Shown here: positions 44,220 through 53,881 of the stretch, one piece after another
How the letters are laid out: each line of letters begins with the position of its first letter
Position numbering within the stretch: position 1 is the stretch's first letter
Assembly (NCBI RefSeq): GCF_007004645.1
Contig: NZ_ML660019.1
Span: 169,408-233,407, forward strand
Origin: Aliiroseovarius halocynthiae
GTDB taxonomy: Bacteria > Pseudomonadota > Alphaproteobacteria > Rhodobacterales > Rhodobacteraceae
DNA: 64,000 nucleotides
Reading direction: 5' to 3'
Made by a program: the position numbers and the translations under genes
The notes under the pieces: generated by a model
What the model saw: the letters and a program-made list of their open reading frames with translations, nothing else
Told to the model about the DNA's origin: nothing
Database searches by the model: none

Positions 44220-45893
44220 ATGGCTAACGCAACCATGGAGGAATTCGAAGCCCTCCTTAACGAAAGCTTCGAAATGGACACCCCGGACGAGGGTTCGGTT
44301 GTCAAAGGTAAAGTCATCGCTGTTGAAGCTGGCCAAGCCATCATCGACGTCGGCTATAAAATGGAAGGCCGCGTTGATCTGAAAGAATTCGCAAACCCGG
44401 GTGAAGCCCCTGAAATCGCCGTTGGCGACGAAGTGGAAGTCTACCTGCGCGCGGCTGAAAACGCCCGCGGCGAAGCCGTCATCTCGCGCGAGATGGCCCG
44501 CCGTGAAGAAGCATGGGACCGCCTGGAAAAAGCATACGCAGACGATGCACGCGTCGAAGGCGCGATCTTCGGGCGCGTCAAAGGCGGCTTCACCGTCGAT
44601 CTGGGCGGCGCTGTTGCGTTCCTGCCCGGCTCGCAGGTTGACGTACGCCCCGTACGTGACGCTGGCCCGCTGATGGGTCTGAAGCAACCGTTCCAGATCC
44701 TGAAAATGGACCGTCGCCGTGGCAACATCGTTGTATCGCGTCGCGCTATCCTGGAAGAAAGCCGTGCCGAACAGCGCGCCGAAGTCATCGGCAATCTGTC
44801 GGAAGGCCAAGCAGTTGACGGCGTGGTCAAGAACATCACCGAATACGGTGCGTTCGTTGATCTGGGCGGCGTTGACGGCCTGCTGCACGTCACCGACATG
44901 GCATGGCGCCGTGTGAACCATCCTTCCGAGATCCTGACGATCGGCGAAACCATCAAGGTTCAGGTCATCAAGATCAACAAAGAAACCCACCGCATCAGCC
45001 TGGGCATGAAGCAGTTGCAAGACGATCCGTGGGATCTGGTTGCTGCCAAGTACCCGCTGGAATCGGTGCACACTGGCCGCGTGACCAACATCACCGACTA
45101 TGGTGCATTCGTAGAGCTGGAGCCCGGTGTCGAAGGTCTGGTACACGTTTCCGAAATGTCGTGGACCAAGAAGAACGTACACCCCGGCAAGATCGTGTCG
45201 ACAAGCCAAGAAGTCGAAGTCATGGTTCTGGAAATCGACGGCGCCAAGCGTCGCGTGTCTCTGGGCCTGAAGCAGACCATGCGCAACCCGTGGGAAGTGT
45301 TTGCAGAAACTCACCCCGAGGGCACCGAGGTCGAAGGCGAAGTCAAGAACATCACCGAATTCGGTCTGTTCATTGGTCTCGACGGCGAAATCGACGGCAT
45401 GGTTCACCTGTCGGACATCTCGTGGGACGAGCGTGGCGAAGAAGCTATCCAGAACTTCAAGAAGGGCGACATCGTCAAAGCTGTTGTTTCGGAAGTTGAC
45501 ACCGACAAAGAGCGTATCTCGCTGTCGATCAAAGCCCTGGACGGCGATCCCTTCGCGGAAGCTGTTGGCGGCGTGAAGCGCGGCTCGATCATCACTGTTG
45601 AAGTGACTGCAATCGAAGATGGCGGCATCGAAGTCGAGTATGAAGGCATGAAATCCTTCATCCGTCGTTCGGACCTGTCGCGTGACCGCTCTGAACAGCG
45701 CCCCGAGCGTTTCCAGGTTGCTGACAAGCTGGACGTTCGCGTGACCAATGTTGACGCGAAATCGCGTCGTCTGGGTCTGTCGATCAAAGCACGTGAAATC
45801 GCGGAAGAGAAAGAAGCCGTAGAACAGTATGGTTCGTCGGATTCGGGTGCGTCGCTGGGTGATATCCTGGGTGCAGCTCTGAAGCAGGACTAA
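44220..45893 (+). CDS. rpsA: 30S ribosomal protein S1
   Basis: This 557-residue protein binds mRNA and brings it to the 30S subunit. Six S1 (OB-fold) domains can be followed from the repeated VxG-V-K-I-TxYGAFVDLG pattern, e.g. VDGVVKNITEYGAFVDLGG, HTGRVTNITDYGAFVELEPG and EGEVKNITEFGLFIGLDG. ATG 44220 starts the usual MANATMEEFEALL; ATG 44208 has no room for a Shine-Dalgarno. A terminator is at 45917. Length is normal. Confidence 0.98.
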   Translation: MANATMEEFEALLNESFEMDTPDEGSVVKGKVIAVEAGQAIIDVGYKMEGRVDLKEFANPGEAPEIAVGDEVEVYLRAAENARGEAVISREMARREEAWDRLEKAYADDARVEGAIFGRVKGGFTVDLGGAVAFLPGSQVDVRPVRDAGPLMGLKQPFQILKMDRRRGNIVVSRRAILEESRAEQRAEVIGNLSEGQAVDGVVKNITEYGAFVDLGGVDGLLHVTDMAWRRVNHPSEILTIGETIKVQVIKINKETHRISLGMKQLQDDPWDLVAAKYPLESVHTGRVTNITDYGAFVELEPGVEGLVHVSEMSWTKKNVHPGKIVSTSQEVEVMVLEIDGAKRRVSLGLKQTMRNPWEVFAETHPEGTEVEGEVKNITEFGLFIGLDGEIDGMVHLSDISWDERGEEAIQNFKKGDIVKAVVSEVDTDKERISLSIKALDGDPFAEAVGGVKRGSIITVEVTAIEDGGIEVEYEGMKSFIRRSDLSRDRSEQRPERFQVADKLDVRVTNVDAKSRRLGLSIKAREIAEEKEAVEQYGSSDSGASLGDILGAALKQD

Positions 45894-45916
45894 GTCCTCA
45901 CGCCTGAAAATTTTGG

Positions 45917-45955
45917 AACGGCCCTGCGCATTGCGTGGGGCCGTTTCGCTTTCAA
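45917..45955 (+). terminator. rpsA terminator
   Basis: AACGGCCC pairs with GGGCCGTT, with inner TGCGC/GCGT pairing, and is followed by TTCGCTTTC, 24 bp past rpsA. Confidence 0.75.
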
Positions 45956-46181
45956 GCCCTACGAATCATGGTGTCAGGGATGATGCCAAGCAGCCAGAGT
46001 TTCCAGATCAGCAACGATGTGCATTTGCAGCATCGGATTTTTCACGCAGAAAATGGCAGAAATTTGTTTAATTTCCCCCAACTTGCGTCCTAAGGCTTGT
46101 ATCCACAGCTTTGGTTTGCTCCTATATTCGACAGAATAAGGATGCAAAATCCATTAGATAGGCCAATTTGGGGGGACCAGA
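45956..46181. other. ihfB upstream region
   Basis: About 225 bp with no gene. The last 100 bp are rich in A+T and should carry the ihfB promoter; no confident -35/-10 pair was fixed. Confidence 0.4.
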
Positions 46182-46463
46182 ATGATCCGGTCTGAACTGA
46201 TCCAGAAGATCGCGGATGAAAATCCGCACCTTTATCAACGTGATGTTGAGCGCATTGTGAACACCATTTTTGAAGAGATCATTGAAGCCATGGCTCGTGG
46301 CGATCGGGTCGAACTGCGCGGCTTTGGCGCATTTTCTGTGAAGAAAAGAGATGCTCGTATCGGGCGTAACCCGCGCACGGGCGAGTCGGTTGAAGTTGAA
46401 GAAAAGCACGTTCCTTTTTTCAAGACCGGAAAGCTTCTGCGGGACCGGCTGAACGGCAAGTAA
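46182..46463 (+). CDS. ihfB: Integration host factor subunit beta
   Basis: This 93-residue DNA-bending protein pairs with IHF-alpha to bend DNA in transcription, recombination and replication. It shows [17 protein letters not shown]-type start, [31 protein letters not shown] and the beta-arm [30 protein letters not shown] in pieces. It is 10 bp ahead of lapA and probably co-transcribed with it. Confidence 0.97.
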   Translation: MIRSELIQKIADENPHLYQRDVERIVNTIFEEIIEAMARGDRVELRGFGAFSVKKRDARIGRNPRTGESVEVEEKHVPFFKTGKLLRDRLNGK

Positions 46464-46473
46464 GAGGATCCAA

Positions 46474-46824
46474 ATGCGGTACATCCGTTACGCCTTTTTG
46501 GCAGCCCTTGGTGTTGTGTTGATCACGGTGGCGCTGGCCAACCGTGGGTCTGTGACGTTGAATATTCTGCCTGGCGAGCTATCGGGCTTCCTTGGGTGGA
46601 GCTGGTCTATCACTCTGCCCCTATTTGTCATCATTTTCGGCAGCGTGGTCTCTGGGATTCTCATCGGGTTCGTTTGGGAATGGCTGCGCGAGCACAAGCT
46701 GCGCGCGGAAGGGGCCCGAAGCCGTCGTGAGCGCGACCAGTTGGCCCGCGAGGTGAAATCCCTGCGCGAACCTGCAACCCGCACCGGTGACGACGTGTTG
46801 GCCCTGCTGGACAAGACCAGCTAA
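46474..46824 (+). CDS. LapA-domain (DUF1049) membrane protein
   Basis: This 116-residue protein has two membrane helices (about 5-23 and 42-70) joined by a short loop and a basic coiled-coil tail. It matches the LapA/YciS group that works with LapB in controlling LPS synthesis in enterobacteria. A LapB gene is not here. The gene lies between ihfB and trpF, the common alphaproteobacterial setting. Confidence 0.85.
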   Translation: MRYIRYAFLAALGVVLITVALANRGSVTLNILPGELSGFLGWSWSITLPLFVIIFGSVVSGILIGFVWEWLREHKLRAEGARSRRERDQLAREVKSLREPATRTGDDVLALLDKTS

Positions 46825-46829
46825 ATCGC

Positions 46830-47477
46830 ATGAGCATTTCAGTAAAGATCTGTGGGCTGAAAGACCCCGCACAGCTTGCGGCTGCAGTTGATGCAGGTGC
46901 GCGGTATATCGGCTTTAACTTCTTTCCCAAAAGTCCACGTTCGGTAACGGTCGACCAGGCCGCTGCGCTGATGCTGGACGTTCCCATGGGGGTGGCCAAA
47001 GTCGCGCTGGTGGTGAACATGGAAGATGCCGAGATCGACAAGATCGTGAACGGGACGACGGCGGACATGATCCAGCTGCATGGCGCGGAAAGCCCAGAAC
47101 GCGTGGCCGAGGTCAAGGCGCGTTTCGGTTTGCCTGTGATCAAAGCAATCGGCATTGCTGGCCCTGAGGATACAGCGCAGATTGACCTTTATGCCGGGGT
47201 TGCCGATCAGCTGTTGATTGACGCTAAGGCGCCGAAAGGTGCAGATCTGCCGGGTGGCAATGGCGTGCCTTTCGACTGGCGGTTGGTACAACGCAAATAC
47301 TGGCCCTGCCCGTGGATGCTGGCGGGCGGTCTGACCCCTGACAACGTGGCCGAGGCCATCCGCCTGACGGGGGCCAAGCAGGTTGATGTGTCATCGGGCG
47401 TGGAAACCGCGCCTGGGGTGAAAGATCCCGCACTGGTAAAAACTTTCATTGCGAACGCACATACCGCAACGCCCTAA
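46830..47477 (+). CDS. trpF: Phosphoribosylanthranilate isomerase
   Basis: This 215-residue TIM-barrel enzyme isomerises PRA to CdRP in tryptophan synthesis. The catalytic Cys is in VKICGLKDP and the Asp in [23 protein letters not shown] and [12 protein letters not shown] are also typical. It starts 5 bp after the lapA stop and is followed by trpB; trpA is not in the window. Confidence 0.95.
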   Translation: MSISVKICGLKDPAQLAAAVDAGARYIGFNFFPKSPRSVTVDQAAALMLDVPMGVAKVALVVNMEDAEIDKIVNGTTADMIQLHGAESPERVAEVKARFGLPVIKAIGIAGPEDTAQIDLYAGVADQLLIDAKAPKGADLPGGNGVPFDWRLVQRKYWPCPWMLAGGLTPDNVAEAIRLTGAKQVDVSSGVETAPGVKDPALVKTFIANAHTATP

Positions 47478-47574
47478 TTGCACAGTCAACTCGTCCCTGT
47501 TGGGCAGAAAAACCGCTGGAAAACCACGCCCCCCCAATCTATGCAGGTGTGAAATGCGCAGAGCGGGGGGCAGC

Positions 47575-48822
47575 ATGGCCAACGATCTTTTTAACAGCTT
47601 CATGAATGGTCCTGACGAAAAGGGACGGTTTGGCGATTTCGGTGGGCGCTTCGTGTCCGAAACCCTGATGCCGCTGATCCTTGACCTCGAGGCCGAGTAC
47701 GAGAAGGCCAAGACCGACGACAGTTTCTGGGCCGAGATGAACGATCTGTGGACACATTACGTCGGTCGCCCCAGCCCGCTTTACTTTGCCGAAGGGCTGA
47801 CCAAGCATCTTGGCGGCGCCAAGGTCTATATGAAACGTGACGAGCTGAACCACACAGGCGCGCACAAGATTAACAACGTGCTGGGGCAGATCCTGCTGGC
47901 CCGCCGCATGGGTAAGACTCGTATTATTGCGGAAACGGGTGCTGGTCAGCACGGCGTTGCCACGGCAACCGTCTGCGCGAAGTTCGGTCTGAAATGCATC
48001 GTCTATATGGGCGCGCATGACGTGAAGCGTCAGGCGCCGAACGTCTTCCGTATGCGTCTGCTTGGGGCCGAAGTTGTGGCTGTTGAAAGTGGTCGTGGCA
48101 CATTGAAAGACGCAATGAACGACGCGCTGCGCGACTGGGTGACGAATGTGGCCGACACGTTCTATTGCATCGGCACCGCGGCGGGTCCGCACCCTTATCC
48201 GGCGATGGTGCGCGACTTCCAGTCGATCATCGGCAAGGAAGCCAAAGAGCAGATGATGAAAGCCGAAGGCCGTCTGCCCGACACGCTCATTGCGGCCATT
48301 GGCGGTGGTTCGAACGCTATTGGCCTGTTCTACCCTTTCCTTGACGATAAGTCGGTGAACATCATTGGCGTCGAAGCCGGCGGCAAGGGCGTGAATGACG
48401 ATATGGAGCACTGCGCCTCCCTGACCGGCGGCCGCCCCGGCGTGCTGCATGGCAACCGCACCTTCCTGTTGCAAGACGACGATGGGCAGATTCTAGATGG
48501 TTATTCGATCTCGGCGGGATTGGACTATCCGGGGATCGGGCCTGAACACAGCTGGCTGCACGAGATTGGGCGCGCTGAATACGTGGCGATCACCGACAAG
48601 GAAGCGCTGGACGCGTTCCAGCTGTGCTGCTCGACCGAGGGCATCATTCCCGCGCTGGAACCCTGCCACGCGCTGGCCCACGTGACGAAGATCGCGCCGA
48701 CGCTGCCCAAGGATCACATCATCTGCATGAATATGTGTGGACGGGGTGATAAGGACATCTTCACCGTCGCCAAGTATCTGGGGTTTGACATGTCAGATAC
48801 TGAAGGCCGCGACGCGGACTAA
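47575..48822 (+). CDS. trpB: Tryptophan synthase beta chain
   Basis: This 415-residue PLP enzyme makes tryptophan from indole and serine. The PLP lysine is in HTGAHKINN (Lys98), and the phosphate loop is in [28 protein letters not shown] is the family start, supporting ATG 47575; an earlier frame from 47449 has no homology. A terminator is at 48850. Confidence 0.98.
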   Translation: MANDLFNSFMNGPDEKGRFGDFGGRFVSETLMPLILDLEAEYEKAKTDDSFWAEMNDLWTHYVGRPSPLYFAEGLTKHLGGAKVYMKRDELNHTGAHKINNVLGQILLARRMGKTRIIAETGAGQHGVATATVCAKFGLKCIVYMGAHDVKRQAPNVFRMRLLGAEVVAVESGRGTLKDAMNDALRDWVTNVADTFYCIGTAAGPHPYPAMVRDFQSIIGKEAKEQMMKAEGRLPDTLIAAIGGGSNAIGLFYPFLDDKSVNIIGVEAGGKGVNDDMEHCASLTGGRPGVLHGNRTFLLQDDDGQILDGYSISAGLDYPGIGPEHSWLHEIGRAEYVAITDKEALDAFQLCCSTEGIIPALEPCHALAHVTKIAPTLPKDHIICMNMCGRGDKDIFTVAKYLGFDMSDTEGRDAD

Positions 48823-48849
48823 ATCTTTCCGAGAGTTTAGGTTTGTATG

Positions 48850-48892
48850 AAGCTGCCGCGCTGTCATGGGTGCGGCAGCTTTTCTATTTCGT
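48850..48892 (+). terminator. trpB terminator
   Basis: A 10-bp stem AAGCTGCCGC/GCGGCAGCTT with a 12-nt loop and T-rich tail TTCTATTTC, 28 bp past trpB. Confidence 0.85.
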
Positions 48893-48933
48893 ATTGATTA
48901 TGGACTCTGGAGCAGACCGATATGCGCCGTGGG

Positions 48934-50106
48934 CTATCGCGCTTCGACCTCTGCTGCGATGCGCCGGAATATTGCGATGTTGTTGTCGTTTACGCCGTCA
49001 CCACGGAACCCGCGATCGGCACTGTTAAGGGCGATCACGACGCCGCGGGCCTTGTCGATATAGATATACTGTCCATAAATGCCGCGCGCGTAATATTCGC
49101 CCTCGGTTGCGTCCGGAGCCATCCACCACTGGTACCCGTATTGTTCGTTTCCGTTGGCCGTTGGCGCTGATGGGCGGGTCGATGCTGCGATCCAATCGGT
49201 AGGCACGATTTGTTGTCCGTTCCACACGCCGTCTTGGCGAAACATCTCTCCGAACCGGGCATAGTCGCGGGTCGTCAGGTTCAGCCCGCCCAAGACAAAT
49301 GCGACGCCATATCCGTCGGTCAGGTAATAGGGATCCGCCTCAAGCCCCATCGGGGCGATGACATGCTCTTGCAGAAGGTCTGGAATGCTACGCCCGGTCG
49401 CGCCGCGCACCACCATCCCGATCACATGCGTGTCGATCGAAACATATTGCCATGTCTCACCCGCAGGCGCAAAACTGTCCTGAAGCCCAGCCGCAAATTG
49501 ATCCATTGACCGCCCCAATGCCAATACACGGCCCATGCGGTTGATGTCGGAATTGAAGTCCAGATAATCCTCGTTAAACACGACGCCAGACGCCATGTTC
49601 AGCACGTTTCGCACGCTTGCGCCCGCATATGCGCTGCCCCTCAGTTCTGGGGCGTATGTTTCGACCGGATCGTCCAAAGATGCGATGGCACCTTGCTCTA
49701 GCATGATGCCCACCAAGGCAGACAAATAGCTTTTCGCCATGGACCAACTGATCCGCCGGTCATCCGGCCCGGTGCCAAGGTAATAGCTTTCATGGCGCAG
49801 CTGCCCGTCTTTTAGCACCACCAACCCAGTGACCGCGCGATCCTTGATCCAGGTGTTCACTGTCTCATCCGGCGACCAGTTTCCCCCCGCGGGCAATGGG
49901 GCAACCGACCCATCCCCACGTGACATGCTGCGCGTCAAAAATGCGCTATCCATGTTGGAAAAGTTGCCCACGATCTTTTCTTCCGAGAACAGAGAATTCA
50001 CTGCAAGAAGCCGGGTGATCTGTTCGCGTTTCCAAAGACCCGCAAGGATCAGAAGCACGAAAAGGGCAAGAATGGTGCGGAAAAGGTATTTCAAGACAGT
50101 ACGCAT
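48934..50106 (-). CDS. Beta-lactamase-family serine hydrolase
   Basis: This 390-residue protein has an N-terminal membrane segment (about 8-24) and a penicillin-binding-like fold with the S-x-x-K motif SMAK (122-125) and downstream Tyr/His region (YVSIDTHVIG, GEYYARGIYGQ). It could be an esterase, peptidase or carboxypeptidase of the class C group. True beta-lactamase activity is not implied. It is convergent with trpB and 21 bp after the DUF2332-type gene. Confidence 0.82.
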   Translation of the reverse strand: MRTVLKYLFRTILALFVLLILAGLWKREQITRLLAVNSLFSEEKIVGNFSNMDSAFLTRSMSRGDGSVAPLPAGGNWSPDETVNTWIKDRAVTGLVVLKDGQLRHESYYLGTGPDDRRISWSMAKSYLSALVGIMLEQGAIASLDDPVETYAPELRGSAYAGASVRNVLNMASGVVFNEDYLDFNSDINRMGRVLALGRSMDQFAAGLQDSFAPAGETWQYVSIDTHVIGMVVRGATGRSIPDLLQEHVIAPMGLEADPYYLTDGYGVAFVLGGLNLTTRDYARFGEMFRQDGVWNGQQIVPTDWIAASTRPSAPTANGNEQYGYQWWMAPDATEGEYYARGIYGQYIYIDKARGVVIALNSADRGFRGDGVNDNNIAIFRRIAAEVEAR

Positions 50107-50127
50107 GTGGCCTCCGATGTTCGAAAG

Positions 50128-51150
50128 CTAGGGTGCCGTCCAATCCACCCAGCGTCCATGAAAATCTACCCGACCAAACGTCAACTTGCGCCCCTCGGGC
50201 CATAAGGTCAGGGTGATGGCTGCACCCGGCGCGTCTTGCTCATCCGCCTCCATCGAAAGATGAGCGATGGGCCCGCGCTGCGCGGCAGTCTCGATGGCTG
50301 CTAAGCAGCGATCTTGTGTTGCGGGTGGAAAATATTGCCAAGCAATCGTGTGATAGATCAGGGTCAGATGATCCTGCGCGACATTTTTCAACTGCGCTTC
50401 AAGCCATTCGGCCGCATCGCCCTGATCCACATGCGCGTCAAAAATCGCGGCGGCGGCGCGACTGCGCGCCAACCGCTCGGGCTGGTCCGCCCACAGGTAT
50501 GACGACATGCGCAAAAGGTCGTCCGGGTCCGTGATGTCCATCGGCATCAGGTCAACGCCGCGCCGCGACAGGACTGTTGGCAATGCGCCTGTGGGCAGAT
50601 CTGCCCGCCAGTCCGGCGTCAATAATACTGGTGCATCCTCTGGCCCCAACTGCCCGTCACCCACCTGCAATGCGAAGCGATCCCACATCAGGTTCAATCC
50701 TGCGCTCGCCCCCAACTCGTATACGCGCATGGGCAAGTCGTATTGCGCCGCCAACCAATGCCCCATCGAAATCATCACCGCCGCGCGTCTCACTTCATTG
50801 GTTTGCGGGGGCAAGTCCAGCCATTGGTTCAGGACATCTGCGTGATCTGACAAGGCTACGTTCAACGCCGCTGAAAGCTGATCATCGTTTGGTGTCGGAT
50901 TGGCGGGATAGGCGGTCACCAGCGGGGCGCAGTTCCCGGTCAAAACAAGCGCGTGCAATCCTGCCAGAAAGCGCAGCGGCAGGGATTGCCCACTTGGCCC
51001 CAGATCCCCCGGCCAGTCGAACATCCGATCTGTCAGGGGTGTTCCGGGGCGTAGGGATTGGGCAAGCAGATCCAATACGCGCGCCGTAAACGGGGATCCC
51101 AGCTGCCGGTTGCTTTCCGCCTGATAGGTGAACGCGTCACGCAAGCTCAT
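50128..51150 (-). CDS. DUF2332 protein
   Basis: This 340-residue protein resembles DUF2332 family members in length and motifs: YELGASAGLNLMWDRF, RRGVDLMPMDITDPDDLLRMSSYLWADQPERLAR and LIYHTIAWQYF. The GASAGLN motif recalls a SAM-binding loop, and methyltransferase activity is a possible but unproven role. Its start overlaps the stop of pth by 4 bp. Confidence 0.82.
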   Translation of the reverse strand: MSLRDAFTYQAESNRQLGSPFTARVLDLLAQSLRPGTPLTDRMFDWPGDLGPSGQSLPLRFLAGLHALVLTGNCAPLVTAYPANPTPNDDQLSAALNVALSDHADVLNQWLDLPPQTNEVRRAAVMISMGHWLAAQYDLPMRVYELGASAGLNLMWDRFALQVGDGQLGPEDAPVLLTPDWRADLPTGALPTVLSRRGVDLMPMDITDPDDLLRMSSYLWADQPERLARSRAAAAIFDAHVDQGDAAEWLEAQLKNVAQDHLTLIYHTIAWQYFPPATQDRCLAAIETAAQRGPIAHLSMEADEQDAPGAAITLTLWPEGRKLTFGRVDFHGRWVDWTAP

Positions 51151-51857
51151 GAGAACTTGTCCATCAGCTTCTGAAGCGGGCTGCGTGTGTCTTCGGGCTT
51201 GGCCGCTGCAGGTTGCGGACGTGGTTGCGGTGGTTCCTTCTTCTTAGATTTCGGGGCAGCGTCGGGGGCATTGCCGCCAGAAGAACGCGGCGGGTTCACA
51301 CGCCGGCCGATGGCATTCATGAACTTCCCGCTATCGCCTGCGGCCAGGTCCGCCGCTCCGTCCGAGCATCCGCGCAGCACGTCATCCAGCCAGTCCTGAT
51401 CCGCCTTTGCAAAGTCACGTAGCACGAACGAGGCAACGGCCGCCTTGTTGCCGGGATGACCAATGCCCATGCGTACTCGCTGATAGTCGGCCCCAATATG
51501 GGCATGGATTGACCGAAGGCCGTTATGGCCCGCATGCCCCCCTCCGGTCTTCACGCGGCACTTGCCAGGGGCCAGGTCCAGTTCGTCGTGGAACACGACC
51601 ACATCATCCGGGGTCAGTTTGTAAAACCGCATCGCCTCGCCCACGGATTGGCCCGAGAGGTTCATAAAGGTTTCCGGTCGCAACAGGATGACCTTCTGGG
51701 ACCCCAGCTTGCCTTCGCTGACACTGCCCTGAAACTTGCCGCGCCATGGTGAAAAGCCGTGGTCATCTGCAATGCGCTCGACAGCCATGAAGCCAATATT
51801 GTGCCGGTTTCCTGCGTATTTAGCACCCGGGTTTCCAAGCCCTACGAACAGTTTCAT
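51147..51857 (-). CDS. pth: Peptidyl-tRNA hydrolase with C-terminal extension
   Basis: This 236-residue enzyme frees tRNA from peptidyl-tRNAs dropped by ribosomes. Conserved features are GLGNPGAKYAGNRHNIGF (catalytic His), TFMNLSGQSV and VVFHDELDLAPG. After about residue 190 comes a Pro/Lys-rich tail (KSKKKEPPQPRPQPAAAKPE) not in E. coli Pth. It is normally next to rplY, but here an opposite FkbM methyltransferase gene lies between. CCGAAA/TTTCGG at 51893-51911 in its upstream region could be a regulatory dyad. Confidence 0.95.
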   Translation of the reverse strand: MKLFVGLGNPGAKYAGNRHNIGFMAVERIADDHGFSPWRGKFQGSVSEGKLGSQKVILLRPETFMNLSGQSVGEAMRFYKLTPDDVVVFHDELDLAPGKCRVKTGGGHAGHNGLRSIHAHIGADYQRVRMGIGHPGNKAAVASFVLRDFAKADQDWLDDVLRGCSDGAADLAAGDSGKFMNAIGRRVNPPRSSGGNAPDAAPKSKKKEPPQPRPQPAAAKPEDTRSPLQKLMDKFS

Positions 51858-51977
51858 TTACCGTTATTCCTTCTGGACATCGGGCCCGTAACCCGAAATT
51901 ATCATTTTCGGTAATCTACTTGGCCTGATCAGGCGTGGCAAATGCCTTGATGTAATCGGTCACCCATGGGGAAACGC

Positions 51978-52676
51978 ATGCCGCAATTCAAACTGGATGG
52001 GCTGATCCTTAAGATCCCTCGGAACTGCATGAATGACAATATTCAAGAGGCGATCAATCTTGGTCAATACGAGCAAAATGAAACGAAAGCTCTGCATCGG
52101 CATATCACACCGGATGATCGTGTTTTAGATCTTGGTGGTGGCGTAGGGTATATCGCGCTTCAAGCCGCCCGCATTGTTGGGGCTCAGAATGTAACAACAG
52201 TTGAAGCCAGCCCGGCCATGCATAAGGCCATCGGCGATAATGCCGAGAAAAACGGCCTTGATGCCTTGCGTGTCGTACACGGGGCGGTCGTGCCGGATAG
52301 CCATAAAGGTGATGCCGTGCAGTTCGAGGTTTTGCCGGGGTTTTGGGCCTCGTCTATTGCAGCCGAGGGGGGCAAGAAAAAGAAGGCGTCGACGCTGGTC
52401 GACGTTCCGGCGTTGAAATTCGGAGAGCTGCAGACGCGCTCGATGCCGACCGTGATTTCGATGGATATCGAAGGGGCTGAACTTGACTTGGCTCAATGCG
52501 TGTGGCGACCCGAGGTGCGGATTGTGATTATGGAGGTTCACCCAAATAGATATGGGCTACACGCTCTGAGACAGCTGGTCAGCAGCATGTTCGCAAATGG
52601 ATTTGGCCCAATGCCTTGGGGAACTCGGGGCAGCGTTATGGTGTTCACGCGACTGGACGCTCCAACCGGGCAATAA
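51978..52676 (+). CDS. FkbM-family SAM-dependent methyltransferase
   Basis: This protein of about 232 residues has motif I RVLDLGGGVGYIAL, TTVEASPAM and PTVISMDIEGAELDLAQC, which fits the FkbM methyltransferase pattern. The acceptor is unknown; many FkbM proteins modify polysaccharides or nucleosides. GGGGAAA stands before ATG 51978; ATG 51966 is possible. It is reversed relative to pth and rplY and splits that pair. Confidence 0.78.
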   Translation: MPQFKLDGLILKIPRNCMNDNIQEAINLGQYEQNETKALHRHITPDDRVLDLGGGVGYIALQAARIVGAQNVTTVEASPAMHKAIGDNAEKNGLDALRVVHGAVVPDSHKGDAVQFEVLPGFWASSIAAEGGKKKKASTLVDVPALKFGELQTRSMPTVISMDIEGAELDLAQCVWRPEVRIVIMEVHPNRYGLHALRQLVSSMFANGFGPMPWGTRGSVMVFTRLDAPTGQ

Positions 52677-52678
52677 AA

Positions 52679-52702
52679 AACGGGGCCCCGAAGGACCCCG
52701 TT
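52679..52702 (-). terminator. rplY terminator (bidirectional)
   Basis: AACGGGG/CCCCGTT stem with a GC-rich loop, followed on the minus strand by a run of T. It lies between the convergent FkbM and rplY genes and can serve both. Confidence 0.82.
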
Positions 52703-52726
52703 TCACACAGTCTTTGAGGAAGATGT

Positions 52727-53368
52727 TTATTCTTCAGCCGCAGCGGCTTCTTCTTCGCCTGCTTCTTCGGTTGCATCACCGTCATCCGACGAACGCAGCG
52801 AGCTGGGCGCCGAGATGTTGGCGATGACGAAGTCACGGTCAACAGTGGTTTTGGCACCTTCCGGCAGGGTCACATCCGAGATGTGGATCACGTCGCCGAC
52901 GTCTTTGCCGGCCAGATCAACAACGATCTTCTCGGGGATCTCGCCAGCCAGAACGTTCAGTTCAACTTCCGGACGCACGATGGTCAGAACGCCACCACGC
53001 TTCAGGCCGGGGGCTTCTTCTTCGTTCTCGAATTCGACGTGGATGAACAGGCTGATCCGGCTGGTGCGGCGCAGGCGCATCAGGTCCAGGTGGGTCGGCA
53101 GGTCTTTTACAACGTCACGCTGTACGTTGCGGCAGATCACGCGGACATCTTCCTGGCCGTCGATCTTCAGGTTCCACAGGGTCGACAAGAAACGACCGGC
53201 CTTCAGCTTTTTGAACAGCTCGTTGAAGGGGATGTTGATCGCAAGCGGCTCTTCGCCACCGCCGTAAACGATACCCGGTACCAAGCCTTCGCGGCGAGCT
53301 TGACGAGCGGCCCCCTTGCCTGTCCCCGTACGTACCGTGGCTTCAAGATTCGGAATCTCACGTGCCAT
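52727..53368 (-). CDS. rplY: 50S ribosomal protein L25 (CTC family)
   Basis: This 213-residue 5S-rRNA-binding protein has the L25 domain (about 6-92; [27 protein letters not shown]) and the C-terminal TL5/Ctc domain (about 100-185; [21 protein letters not shown]), ending in an acidic Glu/Ala tail. It is the long form of L25, usual in alphaproteobacteria. Terminator at 52679. Confidence 0.96.
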   Translation of the reverse strand: MAREIPNLEATVRTGTGKGAARQARREGLVPGIVYGGGEEPLAINIPFNELFKKLKAGRFLSTLWNLKIDGQEDVRVICRNVQRDVVKDLPTHLDLMRLRRTSRISLFIHVEFENEEEAPGLKRGGVLTIVRPEVELNVLAGEIPEKIVVDLAGKDVGDVIHISDVTLPEGAKTTVDRDFVIANISAPSSLRSSDDGDATEEAGEEEAAAAEE

Positions 53369-53490
53369 TGGTTTTCTCCATATTCAATTAGGTGCGGGAA
53401 TCCTCCAAGGGTGTAAGCCCCGCAGTGAAGCCGTGCCTATAGACTGGATCGGTCCAGTTGAAAAGGGAATTATGCGTCATTTGCGTGGTT

Positions 53491-53880
53491 TTATTGGTGT
53501 TCCACGCGCCTCTGGACCATGTTGCGTTGTTCTTGCGCCATTTTCGCTTGGATCGCGTTGATTGCAGAATTTCGCCCAAAGGCTTGCCTGGTTTCGGCCA
53601 AACGCTCTTCATGATCCGCGAGGGCTTGCGCAAGCTGCACATTCAGTTGTTTTACTTGAGCCTGAGCCTGCTTTTGCCAGTGGTCAAAGTGCCCACTGGA
53701 CAAGGCTGGATTCTGACCGCTTTCAACATCATACCCTGGAAGCGCACCCAGCCGTTCGCGCAAATCCGTGATCTGTTTTTCCAGACCCGCAATCCGGGCT
53801 GACGTGTTGGACAGTTCGGCCATGGCGCGGTCCAGTATCAGCGCTGTCAGGTCGGAAAGTTGTGACGATGGCGATGACAT
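53491..53880 (-). CDS. Coiled-coil protein at end of flagellar export operon
   Basis: This 129-residue protein is highly helical with many Gln/Glu/Leu heptads (AELSNTSARIAGLEKQITDLRERL and QKQAQAQVKQLNVQLAQALADHEERL). It has no signal or membrane segment. ATG 53880 follows the flhB stop within 1 nt, so it belongs to the flhA-fliR-flhB operon. FliJ-like chaperone function is possible from size and helix content but no family match is claimed. Confidence 0.65.
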   Translation of the reverse strand: MSSPSSQLSDLTALILDRAMAELSNTSARIAGLEKQITDLRERLGALPGYDVESGQNPALSSGHFDHWQKQAQAQVKQLNVQLAQALADHEERLAETRQAFGRNSAINAIQAKMAQEQRNMVQRRVEHQ

Positions 53881-53881
53881 G

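Noticed and set aside
43983-45407. A 474-codon open frame opposite rpsA
   Set aside because: Antisense to the repetitive S1 domains. The apparent protein is rich in Phe, His and Asp and has no family.
47539-48474. A 311-codon open frame opposite trpB
   Set aside because: Antisense to a clear core gene; no signals of its own.
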